DNA from: CAVUAT01 sp963739545
GTDB lineage: Bacteria > Actinomycetota > Thermoleophilia > Solirubrobacterales > 70-9
Reading direction: 5' to 3'
NCBI GenBank assembly: GCA_963739545.1
Contig: CAVUAT010000011.1
Span: forward strand, 620,001 to 684,000
Length of the DNA stretch: 64,000 nt
Part shown: positions 8,315 through 15,942 of the stretch, in pieces
Numbering within the stretch: the stretch's first letter is position 1
Layout of the letters: every line of letters starts with the position of its first letter
Position numbers and translations under genes: made by a program
Notes under the pieces: model-generated
The model's database searches: none
Seen by the model: the letters and a program-made list of their open reading frames with translations, nothing else
Told to the model about the DNA's origin: nothing

Positions 8315-8760
8315 TCGCCGACCCAATACCGCGGCCCGGGCCCGAGTCGGCTCGCGCGGTCGCCGGGGTTCGCGAGCGCGCACCGGTCCAAAGACAGGCA
8401 GCCGCACCCGATGCACTCCGTCAGCCCGGCCTTGAGGCGCTCGAGCTCGGCGATGCGCTCGTCGATGCGCGACGTCCAGCCGCTCGAGAGGCGGGACCAG
8501 TCGCGGCGGCCTGGCGCGCGGCCCGGGGGCAGCTTCGCGAGCTCGTCGCCGATCTCCTCGAGCGTGAGCCCGATCCTCTGGGCGAAGACGATGAACGCGA
8601 TCCGCCGCAGGACCGCCCGTGGGTAGCGGCGGTGACCGGAGCCCGCGCGCTCGGAGGCGATCAATCCGCGGTCCTCGTAGTAGCGCAGCGCCGAGGCCGC
8701 GACGCCGCTGCGCCGCGAGACCTCGCCGATCGTCAGGAGCTCGTCCACGCCGGAAGCCAA
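8299..8760 (-). CDS. soxR: Redox-sensitive MerR-family activator SoxR
   Basis: A 153-residue SoxR. The N-terminal MerR winged helix (TIGEVSRRSGVAASALRYYE, residues 10-29) is followed by a dimerisation coiled coil and the [2Fe-2S] motif CIGCGC-x5-C with cysteines 116, 119, 121 and 127, almost the same numbering as in E. coli SoxR. Oxidation of the cluster by redox-cycling compounds or nitric oxide activates transcription. I chose the TTG at 8760 because AAGGGCGAG stands 6 nt upstream; the GTG at 8748 has no visible ribosome binding site. It is divergent from the DUF5519 gene across a SoxR-box promoter. Confidence 0.93.
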   Translation of the reverse strand: MASGVDELLTIGEVSRRSGVAASALRYYEDRGLIASERAGSGHRRYPRAVLRRIAFIVFAQRIGLTLEEIGDELAKLPPGRAPGRRDWSRLSSGWTSRIDERIAELERLKAGLTECIGCGCLSLDRCALANPGDRASRLGPGPRYWVGDQPAG

Positions 8761-8773
8761 GCAGATCTCGCCC

Positions 8774-8804
8774 TTGACTTCAAGTTCACTTGAGCTTGTA
8801 GTGT
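8774..8804 (+). promoter_or_regulatory. SoxR box promoter for the DUF5519 gene
   Basis: The -35 TTGACT (8774-8779) and -10 TAGTGT (8799-8804) are separated by 19 bp, the overlong spacing typical of promoters activated by MerR-family proteins. The spacer holds the dyad TCAAGT-TC-ACTTGA (8780-8793), which closely matches the known SoxR operator CCTCAAGTTAACTTGAGG. The transcript would start near 8811, just upstream of the GGAG ribosome binding site of the DUF5519 gene at 8836. SoxR probably also binds here to control its own divergent gene. Confidence 0.9.
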
Positions 8805-8835
8805 TGGCCCCACACCAAGACAACTTGGAGATGAG

Positions 8836-9186
8836 ATGACTGAGGACCAAGGAGCGAACGCAAGGATCACCGCGGAGGTCACGAGCTGGCCCGGCGTCGA
8901 GGCCGGCACGGGCAAGCGAGGCGAGTGGGCCTTCACCGTCGGTCGCAAGGAGATCGGGCACCTGCACGGCGACCGGGTCGCGCACTTCGGCTTTCCGAAG
9001 TCGCTCTGGCAGGAGCTCTTCGACGCGGACCGAATCACCTACCACCCGGTCTTCCCCGGCAAGCCCGGCTTCGGAGCGCGGAGCATCGAAAGCGAGGCCG
9101 ACATCGAGGACGTGATCGCGATGATCCGCCTCAACTACGACCGCGTCGCTACTGCAGAAGCGTCAACTCCTTCGGCAGCCCGCTGA
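8836..9186 (+). CDS. DUF5519 (luciferase-family domain) protein, probable SoxR target
   Basis: A 116-residue protein matching the small DUF5519 family, annotated as a luciferase-domain family although no enzymatic role is established. Family-like blocks are SWPGVEAG near residue 18, the FTVGRKEIGHLHGD segment near residue 33 and IEDVIAMIRLNYDRV near the C-terminus. Ribosome binding site TTGGAG is 5 nt before the ATG. It is the only gene directly behind the SoxR-box promoter, so it is likely induced by redox-active compounds. Its last 38 bp overlap the convergent pepP gene. Confidence 0.75.
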   Translation: MTEDQGANARITAEVTSWPGVEAGTGKRGEWAFTVGRKEIGHLHGDRVAHFGFPKSLWQELFDADRITYHPVFPGKPGFGARSIESEADIEDVIAMIRLNYDRVATAEASTPSAAR

Positions 9187-10228
9187 GGATCTTGGGGCCC
9201 TCGGCCTCCACGACGACGAGGTCCTCGATGCGAACGCCCAGCTTCCCCGGCACGTAGACCCCTGGCTCGACCGTGACGACGTTGCCCTCGCGCAGCTCGT
9301 CGGTCGAGCTCGGCGACAGGCGCGGGCCCTCGTGGACCTCCATCCCGACCCCGTGCCCGAGCCCGTGGCCGTAGTGCTCGCCGTGGCCGGCCGCGGAAAT
9401 CGGAGCGCGAGAGACCTCGTCGACCTGCTTGCCGCCGGCACCGGGGCGGACGGCGTCGAGCGCCGAGAGCTGGGCCGCCAGCACCAGCTCGTAGACCTCG
9501 CGCGCCTCGTCTCCGGGATCGCCGGTCGCGAAGGTGCGGGTGCAATCCGAGCAGTAGCCGTCGAGCTCGGCTCCCATGTCGAAGACGACGAGCTCGCCGC
9601 GGCCGATCTCGCGCTCGCCGGGCTCGGCGTGCGGAAGCGCGCCGCCCGGCCCGGCGGCGACGATCGGGGGGAACGAAGGCTCCGCCCCCAGCTCACGGAT
9701 GCGCGCCACGGTTGCGCGGGCGACGTCACGCTCGCTGCGCCCCGCCATGCCCTGCTCGATCGCCCAGCGGTAGACGTCGTCGGCCAGCTCTGCCGCGGCG
9801 GCGATGCGGTCGAGCTCGCCCGCGTCCTTGACCGCCCGCAGCTCCTCGACCAGGTCTCCCGCGGGCACCAGCTCGACGTCGGCTCCGACCGCGTCTCCCA
9901 GCTTGGCGCGCTGGCGCACGCTCACCTTCGAGTCCTCGAAACCGACCCGGCCCTTCATCGCCCGCGCGATCTGAGGCACCATCTCGCGCTCGGCGACGGG
10001 CCGGTCCCAGCCCTCCCCCACCTCTTGCTCGGCGCGCTCGGTGTAGCGGAAGTCGGTGAAGAAGGTGCGCTCGGAGGCGCCGACGAGGCAGGCGCCGTTG
10101 GTGCCGGTGAAACCCGTCAGGTAGCGGACGTTCACCAGGTCAGAGACGAACAACTGGTCGAGCTCCTTCGCCGCAGCCAGCTCGGCGAGCCGCTCGCCGC
10201 GACCGTCGGCGGCCGTCGGGTCGGCCAT
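9149..10228 (-). CDS. pepP: Xaa-Pro aminopeptidase (M24B)
   Basis: A 359-residue dinuclear metal aminopeptidase of the pita-bread fold that removes N-terminal residues preceding proline. Predicted metal ligands are Asp217 (VVFDMGAELDGYCSD), Asp228, His292 (GHGLGHGVGMEVHEGP), Glu321 (VTVEPGVYV) and Glu335 (GVRIEDLV). The N-terminal creatinase-like domain (residues 10-130) is complete. The ATG at 10228 overlaps the aroQ stop by one base, so the shikimate genes and pepP form one operon. PepP lies beside efp in many actinobacteria, consistent with handling of proline-containing peptides. Confidence 0.93.
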   Translation of the reverse strand: MADPTAADGRGERLAELAAAKELDQLFVSDLVNVRYLTGFTGTNGACLVGASERTFFTDFRYTERAEQEVGEGWDRPVAEREMVPQIARAMKGRVGFEDSKVSVRQRAKLGDAVGADVELVPAGDLVEELRAVKDAGELDRIAAAAELADDVYRWAIEQGMAGRSERDVARATVARIRELGAEPSFPPIVAAGPGGALPHAEPGEREIGRGELVVFDMGAELDGYCSDCTRTFATGDPGDEAREVYELVLAAQLSALDAVRPGAGGKQVDEVSRAPISAAGHGEHYGHGLGHGVGMEVHEGPRLSPSSTDELREGNVVTVEPGVYVPGKLGVRIEDLVVVEAEGPKILSGLPKELTLLQ

Positions 10229-10686
10229 CAGCGCGAGCCGGAGCTGAGGTGGGTCGCGAGCAGCTCCAGGGCCTCCCGGTAGCCATCAGCCTGCTTGCCG
10301 TAGATGCGCCCGATCACCGAGTCCAGGCCCTCGAAGACCGAGACCTTTCGGAACTCCTCGCGCTTCGAGATGTCCGAGAGGTGGATCTCGACCGCCGGCA
10401 CGCCCGAGAACTCGAGCGCGTCGCGGATCGCGTAGGAGTAATGCGTCCAGGCTCCGGGGTTCACGATCGCAGCGTCGGCCTTCTCGGGCAGGCGGTGCAG
10501 CCGCTCGACGTACTCGCCCTCGTGGTTGGTCTGAAAGAAGGTCGCCTCGAGCCCGAGGTCGTTCGCGAAGCGCTTGATCTTCAGCTCGAGCTCGGGGAGC
10601 GTGTTGCCGCCGTAGTGGTGGGGGTCGCGCGCGCCGAGCATGTCGAAGTTGACCCCGTGCAGGATCTCGACGCGGTAGCTCGCCAT
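10228..10686 (-). CDS. aroQ: Type II 3-dehydroquinate dehydratase (divergent)
   Basis: A 152-residue flavodoxin-like dodecameric enzyme that converts 3-dehydroquinate to 3-dehydroshikimate. The family blocks are recognisable but altered. HGVNFDMLGARDPHHYG replaces the usual HGPNLNLLG motif. NPGAWTHYSYAIRDAL matches the active-site Asn block. VEIHLSDISKREEFRKVSV carries the catalytic His. The conserved arginine and tyrosine of the lid loop appear retained (ARDPHHYG). Both ends overlap neighbours by one base (aroKB stop, pepP start), showing tight translational coupling. Replacement of the first-block residues is unusual and may change lid dynamics. Confidence 0.87.
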   Translation of the reverse strand: MASYRVEILHGVNFDMLGARDPHHYGGNTLPELELKIKRFANDLGLEATFFQTNHEGEYVERLHRLPEKADAAIVNPGAWTHYSYAIRDALEFSGVPAVEIHLSDISKREEFRKVSVFEGLDSVIGRIYGKQADGYREALELLATHLSSGSR

Positions 10687-12272
10687 CAGTTGCCGGTGCT
10701 CAGCTCGATCACGCTGGCCAGGACCCTATCCCCCTCCACTCGCTCTCCCCAGCGGGGCTCGCCGGGCTCGGCCAGCAGCACGAATCCGACGCCGGCGGCG
10801 CTGGCCTTCTTGTCGCGTGAGATCGCGGCGACCACCTCCTCGGGGTCGGCGGAGGCGTCGAGCTCGGTCGGCAGCCCATGCGCGTCGAGCAGTGCCGCCA
10901 CCTCGGCTCGCAGCTCGTCGGCGCCCGAGAGCCGCAGCGCGGCGAGCAGGCCCAGGCCGACGGCCTCGCCGTGGCGGTAGTGGCCGTAGCCCGTCACCGT
11001 CTCGATCGCGTGGCCGACGGTGTGCCCGAGGTTGAGCACGGCACGGCGGCCGTCGTCGCGCTCGTCCGAGGCGACGACCTCGATCTTGGTGCGCGCGCAG
11101 GCGAAGATCACGTCCTGGAGGCTCGCCGGGTCGAGGCTCTCGAGCGAGCGGACGCGCTCCCACAGCGGGCCGCCGGCAATCAGCGCCGTCTTCACGACCT
11201 CGACGAACCCGGCGGCGAGCTCCTCGGGGGGAAGGGTCGCGAGGGTCGCCGGGTCAGCCAGCACCGCGAGCGGCTGGTGGTAGGCGCCGACGTAGTTCTT
11301 GGCCTCCGGCAGGTCCACCCCGGTCTTCCCGCCGTAGGCGGAGTCCACCTGCGAGACGAGCGTCGTCGGGGCCTGCACGACGGGTACCCCGCGCTGGTAG
11401 GTGGCGGCGCAGAAGCCGGCGAGGTCGCCGACCACCCCGCCGCCGAAGGCCAGCACCAGGTCGTCGCGACGCGCCCCGGCGCGCGCGAGCTCGCCGAGCA
11501 CGCGCTCGGCCTCGCCGATCGTCTTCGAGGACTCGGCGCCATCGACCACGATCTCAGCTTCGCTCGCGGGCAGCAGCGCGCGGTGATGCGAGGCGGCAGC
11601 GCGATCGACCACGGAGAATGTGCGTACGGGGAAGCCGCCGGGGTCCGCGGCGCGGGCGTCCTCGAGCAGTGCGATCGCGCCCTCGCCCACCACCGCCGGG
11701 TAGGAGCCCGAGGCCGACTGCGCCCAGATCATCCGCAGGGCCGGGTGGGTCCGCATCGCCGCGAGCCACGGCGCGGCCTGCGCCGCTGCCTCGCGAGCAC
11801 CGGACGGAAGGATCGCGCGTGCAGCGGCCTCGTAGAGCGGCTCGCGGGCCTCGAGTCGGGCGGCGAAGGCGCCGCGGTCGGCCGCGAGCGGGCGCTCGTC
11901 GTCGCTCGATGCCCGGTCCCACGCGGTCTGCTCGTCCACCCGGCACCACACCGGCAGGTGGCCCGCCAGCGCCTCGCGCACCCTCTCGCTCTCGATCGCC
12001 CCGCCGCCGAGGGCGACGATCTGCGCGTCGTCCTCGAGCAGCTCGAGCACGACCCGCTCCTCTCGCTCGCGAAAGGCGGGTTCGCCCTCGCGCTCGAAGA
12101 TCTCGGCGATGGACATCCCCGCGTCGGCCTCGACGAGGGCGTCTGAGTCGCGCGCCTCGGTGCCGAGGCGCTCGGCCGCCGCCTTCGCCGCGGCGCTCTT
12201 GCCCGCGGCCATGAACCCGATGAAGACGATTGCGGGCTCGCGGCCGGAGCTTCGTCTGGCTACCTCCGCCAT
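10686..12272 (-). CDS. aroKB: Fused shikimate kinase / 3-dehydroquinate synthase
   Basis: A 528-residue bifunctional enzyme. Residues about 12-170 are shikimate kinase, with Walker A GFMAAGKSAAAK, the shikimate-binding DSDALVE, and the GGGAI motif near residue 93. Residues 180-528 are 3-dehydroquinate synthase, with the NAD-binding GGGVVGDLAGF segment, the APTTLVSQVDSAYGGKTGV block, and metal-ligand histidine regions LNLGHTVGHAIE and HGEAVGLG. The order kinase then synthase is the same as in other actinobacterial fusions. The two activities catalyse pathway steps 5 and 2. The start overlaps aroC by 13 bp. Confidence 0.95.
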   Translation of the reverse strand: MAEVARRSSGREPAIVFIGFMAAGKSAAAKAAAERLGTEARDSDALVEADAGMSIAEIFEREGEPAFREREERVVLELLEDDAQIVALGGGAIESERVREALAGHLPVWCRVDEQTAWDRASSDDERPLAADRGAFAARLEAREPLYEAAARAILPSGAREAAAQAAPWLAAMRTHPALRMIWAQSASGSYPAVVGEGAIALLEDARAADPGGFPVRTFSVVDRAAASHHRALLPASEAEIVVDGAESSKTIGEAERVLGELARAGARRDDLVLAFGGGVVGDLAGFCAATYQRGVPVVQAPTTLVSQVDSAYGGKTGVDLPEAKNYVGAYHQPLAVLADPATLATLPPEELAAGFVEVVKTALIAGGPLWERVRSLESLDPASLQDVIFACARTKIEVVASDERDDGRRAVLNLGHTVGHAIETVTGYGHYRHGEAVGLGLLAALRLSGADELRAEVAALLDAHGLPTELDASADPEEVVAAISRDKKASAAGVGFVLLAEPGEPRWGERVEGDRVLASVIELSTGN

Positions 12273-13423
12273 CCGATCCGCTCCACGTAGGCCTCGATCG
12301 CAAGGCGGACGTCGTCGATGTGGTCGCCTCCGAACTTCTCGCGGTACGCGCCTGCCAGCACCAGCGCGACCATCGCCTCGGCCACGACCCCCGCGGCCGG
12401 GACGACGGTGGAGTCGGTGCGCTCTCGCATCGCCTGCGCCGGCTCCTTGGTCTCGGTGTCGACCGATCGCAGGGGCTGGGTCATTGTCGATATCGGCTTG
12501 ATCGCGGCCTGGACCACCAGCGGCTCGCCGTTGCTCATGCCGCCCTCGAGGCCGCCGGCGTGGTTGGACTCGCGAAACCAGCCCTGCTCCTCCGAATAGA
12601 AGATCTCGTCGTGGGCCTCGGAGCCCGGGCGCCCGGCCACGTCCCAGGCCTCGCCGACCGCGACGCCCTTGACCGACTGGATCGAGCAGACCGCCTGCGC
12701 CAGGCGGCCGTCGAGCTTTCTGTCCCAGGAAACGTGGGAGCCGAGGCCCGGCACGAGGCCGAACGCTCGCACCTCGAACTTGCCCCCTAGGGACTCGTTC
12801 GCCTTTCGCAGCCGGTCGATCTCCTCGACCATCGCTTCGGAGGCATCGGCGTCGAGGCAGCGCACCGGCGAGGAGTCGACGCCGGCGAAGTCCTCGGGCC
12901 CGAGGTCGTGCGGCTGGTTCGCGCTCACCGAGGCAATCTGGATGACGTGGCTGTGGACGCTGACGCCGAGCGCGGTCAGGAAGCCCTTCGCGATGGAGCC
13001 CGCGGCGACGCGCGCCGCCGTCTCGCGGGCGCTGGCGCGCTCGAGCACGTTGCGGACGTCCGAGAAGCCGTACTTCTGCGCCCCTGCGAGGTCAGCGTGG
13101 CCGGGGCGAGGCAGGTGGGACTCCTCGACCTCGGCGTCGACCGGCCAGGGGTTCATCCGCTCCTCCCAGTTCGGGTAGTCGCGGTTTGCGACCAGCACCG
13201 CGACCGGGCTGCCGAGCGTCTTGCCGTGGCGCACGCCCGAGCGGATCTCGACCGAGTCTGACTCGATCTTCATGCGCCCTCCGCGGCCGTGGCCGAGTTG
13301 GCGGCGGGCCATGTCGCGGTCGAGCGCCTCGCGGTCGAGCTCGAGGCCCGCGGGCAGGCCCTCGACGATCGCGACGAGGCCCGGGCCGTGCGATTCGCCG
13401 GCGGTTGTGAAGGTCAGTTCCAC
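12260..13423 (-). CDS. aroC: Chorismate synthase
   Basis: A 387-residue FMN-dependent enzyme that forms chorismate from EPSP. Family signatures are GESHGPGLVAIVEGLP at the N-terminus, RRQLGHGRGGRMKIESD near residue 40, the GKTLGSPVAVLVANRD block near residue 69, and SNGEPLVVQAAIKPISTM near residue 296. The C-terminus overlaps aroKB by 13 bp. The N-terminus overlaps the prepilin peptidase-like gene by 10 bp. The length is normal. Confidence 0.97.
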   Translation of the reverse strand: MELTFTTAGESHGPGLVAIVEGLPAGLELDREALDRDMARRQLGHGRGGRMKIESDSVEIRSGVRHGKTLGSPVAVLVANRDYPNWEERMNPWPVDAEVEESHLPRPGHADLAGAQKYGFSDVRNVLERASARETAARVAAGSIAKGFLTALGVSVHSHVIQIASVSANQPHDLGPEDFAGVDSSPVRCLDADASEAMVEEIDRLRKANESLGGKFEVRAFGLVPGLGSHVSWDRKLDGRLAQAVCSIQSVKGVAVGEAWDVAGRPGSEAHDEIFYSEEQGWFRESNHAGGLEGGMSNGEPLVVQAAIKPISTMTQPLRSVDTETKEPAQAMRERTDSTVVPAAGVVAEAMVALVLAGAYREKFGGDHIDDVRLAIEAYVERIGWRR

Positions 13424-13866
13424 GGAGCTACGTTATCGGCGGCCACGATCGCGACCGCAGCGCCGATTGCGAGGAACGGCGCGAACGGGATCGTGCGCGA
13501 GCGCGCCGAGGGCCCGTGTCTGGCGACGAGCGCCAGGCCCGCGAGCGCCCCGGCCACCAGGGCGACCAGCAGCGCGGGCACGACCGCGCGCCCGAGGAAG
13601 AGGCCGAGCACGGCAGCGAGCTTGACGTCGCCGAGGCCCATGCCGTCGGGCCGCGCGATCGCCGCGGCGAGCAGGAAGCCCCCGGCGCCCGCCGCCGCGG
13701 CGAGGCGCTCGGGCAGGGTTTGCGCCGCCGCGAGCAGCGAGATCGTGAGCGCCGCCAGCCCCCCGGCGGCCAGCGTGCGGTCACCGATCAGCCTCGAGCG
13801 CAGGTCGGTGGCCGTGACGACGGCCAGCATCGAGGCGAGCGAGGCTCCAAGCAACGCGGCAGCCAT
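13414..13866 (-). CDS. Small A24-type prepilin peptidase-like protein
   Basis: A 150-residue membrane protein with about five hydrophobic segments. It has the two aspartates of the A24 aspartic protease family: Asp in VVTATDLRSRLI near residue 21, and the GMGLGDVKLAAVLGLFLG motif near residue 75. It lacks the N-terminal methyltransferase domain of full PilD, so it resembles the small TadV/CpaA-type peptidases that process type IV pilins. It is the first gene of the aroC-aroKB-aroQ-pepP operon, a frequent actinobacterial arrangement. No pilin gene is visible in the window. Confidence 0.85.
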   Translation of the reverse strand: MAAALLGASLASMLAVVTATDLRSRLIGDRTLAAGGLAALTISLLAAAQTLPERLAAAAGAGGFLLAAAIARPDGMGLGDVKLAAVLGLFLGRAVVPALLVALVAGALAGLALVARHGPSARSRTIPFAPFLAIGAAVAIVAADNVAPWN

Positions 13867-13911
13867 ATCGTTGATAGCCGTGACCGACCCGCCCTCTCCC
13901 CCGCCAAGCTA

Positions 13912-14442
13912 ATGGCCGCCCGCCGCCTGATCATCATCATGCTGGTGCTGCTCGGCCTCTCGGCCCTGCTCGCGGTGCAGCTGCCTCAGCAAACCCGCGA
14001 GACGCGCTCGGGGACCGAGAGCACGACGACGACCGAGAGCACCGCCTCGGCTCCGCCCGAGAAGGCCAACGCGGTCCCGCCACCGCCCGCGGCCGACCCC
14101 GTCGCGGCCGGGAAGCAGCCGGTCGACATCCTCTGCGGCGAGGACCAGTGCGCGACGATCGAGATCGACCCCAAGCTGACCGCGGTGGTCCCGGTCACCC
14201 AGGGCCAGCAGCTCACGCTCTTGGTCAAGTCTCCCCGCAAGACGGATCTGGTCGAGATCCCGGCGCTCGGGCTGATCGACTCGGTGACCCCGGACAAGCC
14301 GGCGATCTTCGACCTGTTCGCCGACCGCGCGGGCGACTACGGCGTCAGGCTGGTCGAGGGCGACCGCCTGATCGGGCGAGTCGAGGTCAGGCAGCGAGCT
14401 CGCGAGGAACGAGCTCCAGGGAAATCGAACGACCTTCCCTGA
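13912..14442 (+). CDS. Membrane-anchored exported protein with cupredoxin-like C-terminal domain
   Basis: A 176-residue protein. Residues 5-22 are a strongly hydrophobic anchor or signal segment (LIIIMLVLLGLSALLAV). Residues 25-60 are a Ser/Thr/Pro linker. The remainder is a small beta-rich domain ending RAGDYGVRLVEGDRLIGRVEV, which resembles cupredoxin-like folds but shows no copper ligands. I do not recognise a named family. It is divergent from the A24 peptidase gene with 45 bp between, and its 3' end overlaps the convergent htrA gene by 56 bp. It probably acts outside the cytoplasmic membrane. Confidence 0.7.
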   Translation: MAARRLIIIMLVLLGLSALLAVQLPQQTRETRSGTESTTTTESTASAPPEKANAVPPPPAADPVAAGKQPVDILCGEDQCATIEIDPKLTAVVPVTQGQQLTLLVKSPRKTDLVEIPALGLIDSVTPDKPAIFDLFADRAGDYGVRLVEGDRLIGRVEVRQRAREERAPGKSNDLP

Positions 14443-15397
14443 CGAGCTCGACCGTCGCGCCGCGGCCGATCCGCTCGGCCACCATCAGCCGCTGAAGGTC
14501 GCCGACGTCCTCCATCGCGACGCCGTCCACGGCGACGATCAGGTCCTCGGCGCGAAGCCCTGCCTGGGCGGCGGGGCTGCCGTCGACCACCTCGACCACC
14601 TCGATCCCGCGATGGCGGCCGACCATCGTCGCGACGCGCGGGGGAAGCGGCCTCGAGCCGCCGACGATGCCGATGTACGCACGGCGCACGCGCCCGTCGT
14701 TGATCAGGGCGGAGATGATCTTGCGGGTCGCATCGTTGATCGGAACCGCGAGGCCCAGCCCGACGCCGGCGACGGCGGTGTTGACGCCGACGACGCGCCC
14801 GAGGCTGTCGGCCAGCGCCCCGCCGGAGTTACCCGGATTGAGCGCCGCGTCGGTCTGGATCACGTTCTCGACCAGTCGACCGGCCGAACCCGAGCGGGTC
14901 GGCAGCGAGCGCCCGAGCGCCGATACGACGCCCGCGGTCAGCGTCCCGGCGAGGCCCATCGGGCTGCCGATCGCGACCACGAGCTGGCCGACGCGGAGAG
15001 AGTCCGCGTCCCCGAGCTCGGCGGGAGCGAGGTCGCCCGCATCGGCGCGGACGACGGCGAGGTCCGAGAGCGCGTCCTGGCCGACGACCTCGGCGCTCAG
15101 CTCGCGGCCATCTGCGAGGGCCGCCCGCACTCCGTCGTTGCCCGCGGCGACGACGTGCGCCGAGGTGAGCATGAAGCCGTCCGAGCTGATCGTGACCGCG
15201 CTGCCACCGCCCTCCCGGCGACCCCGCCGGCCGCGATGCGCCACGGCCAGGTGGGCGACCGACGGGCTGAGTCGCTCGGCGACTCCCGAGACGGTGCGCG
15301 AGTAGGCGTCGAAGGCTTCACCGTCGGGCAGTCGCTCGCTCACTCCGTCGGGCAGCGCGGAGCCGACGGAATCGGAGATCAGCTTGAGGACGGCCAC
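14387..15397 (-). CDS. HtrA/DegP-like serine protease with PDZ domain (no signal peptide)
   Basis: A 336-residue S1C protease. The catalytic triad is visible as His81 (LTSAHVV), Asp112 (LSDLAVV) and Ser191 (NPGNSGGAL). A C-terminal PDZ domain begins near residue 240, with GIEVVEVVDGSPAAQAGL as its core. Unlike most HtrA proteins it has no obvious signal peptide or membrane anchor. The N-terminus is ordinary soluble sequence, so it may be cytoplasmic or use a later start. It probably degrades or refolds damaged proteins. Its end overlaps the convergent exported-protein gene by 56 bp. Confidence 0.9.
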   Translation of the reverse strand: MAVLKLISDSVGSALPDGVSERLPDGEAFDAYSRTVSGVAERLSPSVAHLAVAHRGRRGRREGGGSAVTISSDGFMLTSAHVVAAGNDGVRAALADGRELSAEVVGQDALSDLAVVRADAGDLAPAELGDADSLRVGQLVVAIGSPMGLAGTLTAGVVSALGRSLPTRSGSAGRLVENVIQTDAALNPGNSGGALADSLGRVVGVNTAVAGVGLGLAVPINDATRKIISALINDGRVRRAYIGIVGGSRPLPPRVATMVGRHRGIEVVEVVDGSPAAQAGLRAEDLIVAVDGVAMEDVGDLQRLMVAERIGRGATVELVREGRSISLELVPRELAA

Positions 15398-15435
15398 TTA
15401 CGCAAAGTTAGCAACGGCCCGACCCCGTCGCGGAA

Positions 15436-15942
15436 TCAGGCGGCGGGAACGCGGTGCCCGCGCAGGCGCCCGAGGGCGCCGAGCGCAGTCGTCACCGGGC
15501 CCATCAGGATCTGCGGGCCGACGGCGAGGCGGAAGGTGTCGTCGTACTCGCGCAGCAAGACGCCGAAGGCGAGCGGGCTCGGGCTCTCCTCACCGGCCTC
15601 GCGCTGCAGGGCGTCAACGGCGCGGAACCACTGCTCGGTGCGCCCCGCCGGCCGCGTCTCCCACGAGACGCGCGCCTCCTCGGCGCCCGGGTTCCACATC
15701 TGGTGGACGGCGCCGCGCGGGATCTCGAGCAGCTCGCCGGGTGTGAGCTCGCGCTCGGAGCCGTCCACGCGTGTCATCAGCGTCCCGGAGATGACGCGGA
15801 AGCGCTCGTCCTGCTCGGGATGGAGGTGCTTCGGCGGCGGACTACCGCCCGGCCCGTAGACGCCCTCGACCTCGAGCACGGAGGGCTCCGAGCGGCGAAT
15901 GATCACGGACTCGCTCGGCGTCAGTTTCAGCGTTTCGCTCAC
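15436..15942 (-). CDS. Cupin-domain protein
   Basis: A 168-residue protein with a single cupin barrel. Motif 1 is PPKHLHPEQDERFRVISG (residues 36-53), giving His and Glu metal ligands. Motif 2 is PGELLEIPRGAVHQMWN near residue 68. The C-terminal 60 residues are helical. Cupins span many functions and no substrate can be assigned. It overlaps the aroE stop by 4 bp (ATGA), so it is co-translated with aroE. Confidence 0.82.
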   Translation of the reverse strand: MSETLKLTPSESVIIRRSEPSVLEVEGVYGPGGSPPPKHLHPEQDERFRVISGTLMTRVDGSERELTPGELLEIPRGAVHQMWNPGAEEARVSWETRPAGRTEQWFRAVDALQREAGEESPSPLAFGVLLREYDDTFRLAVGPQILMGPVTTALGALGRLRGHRVPAA

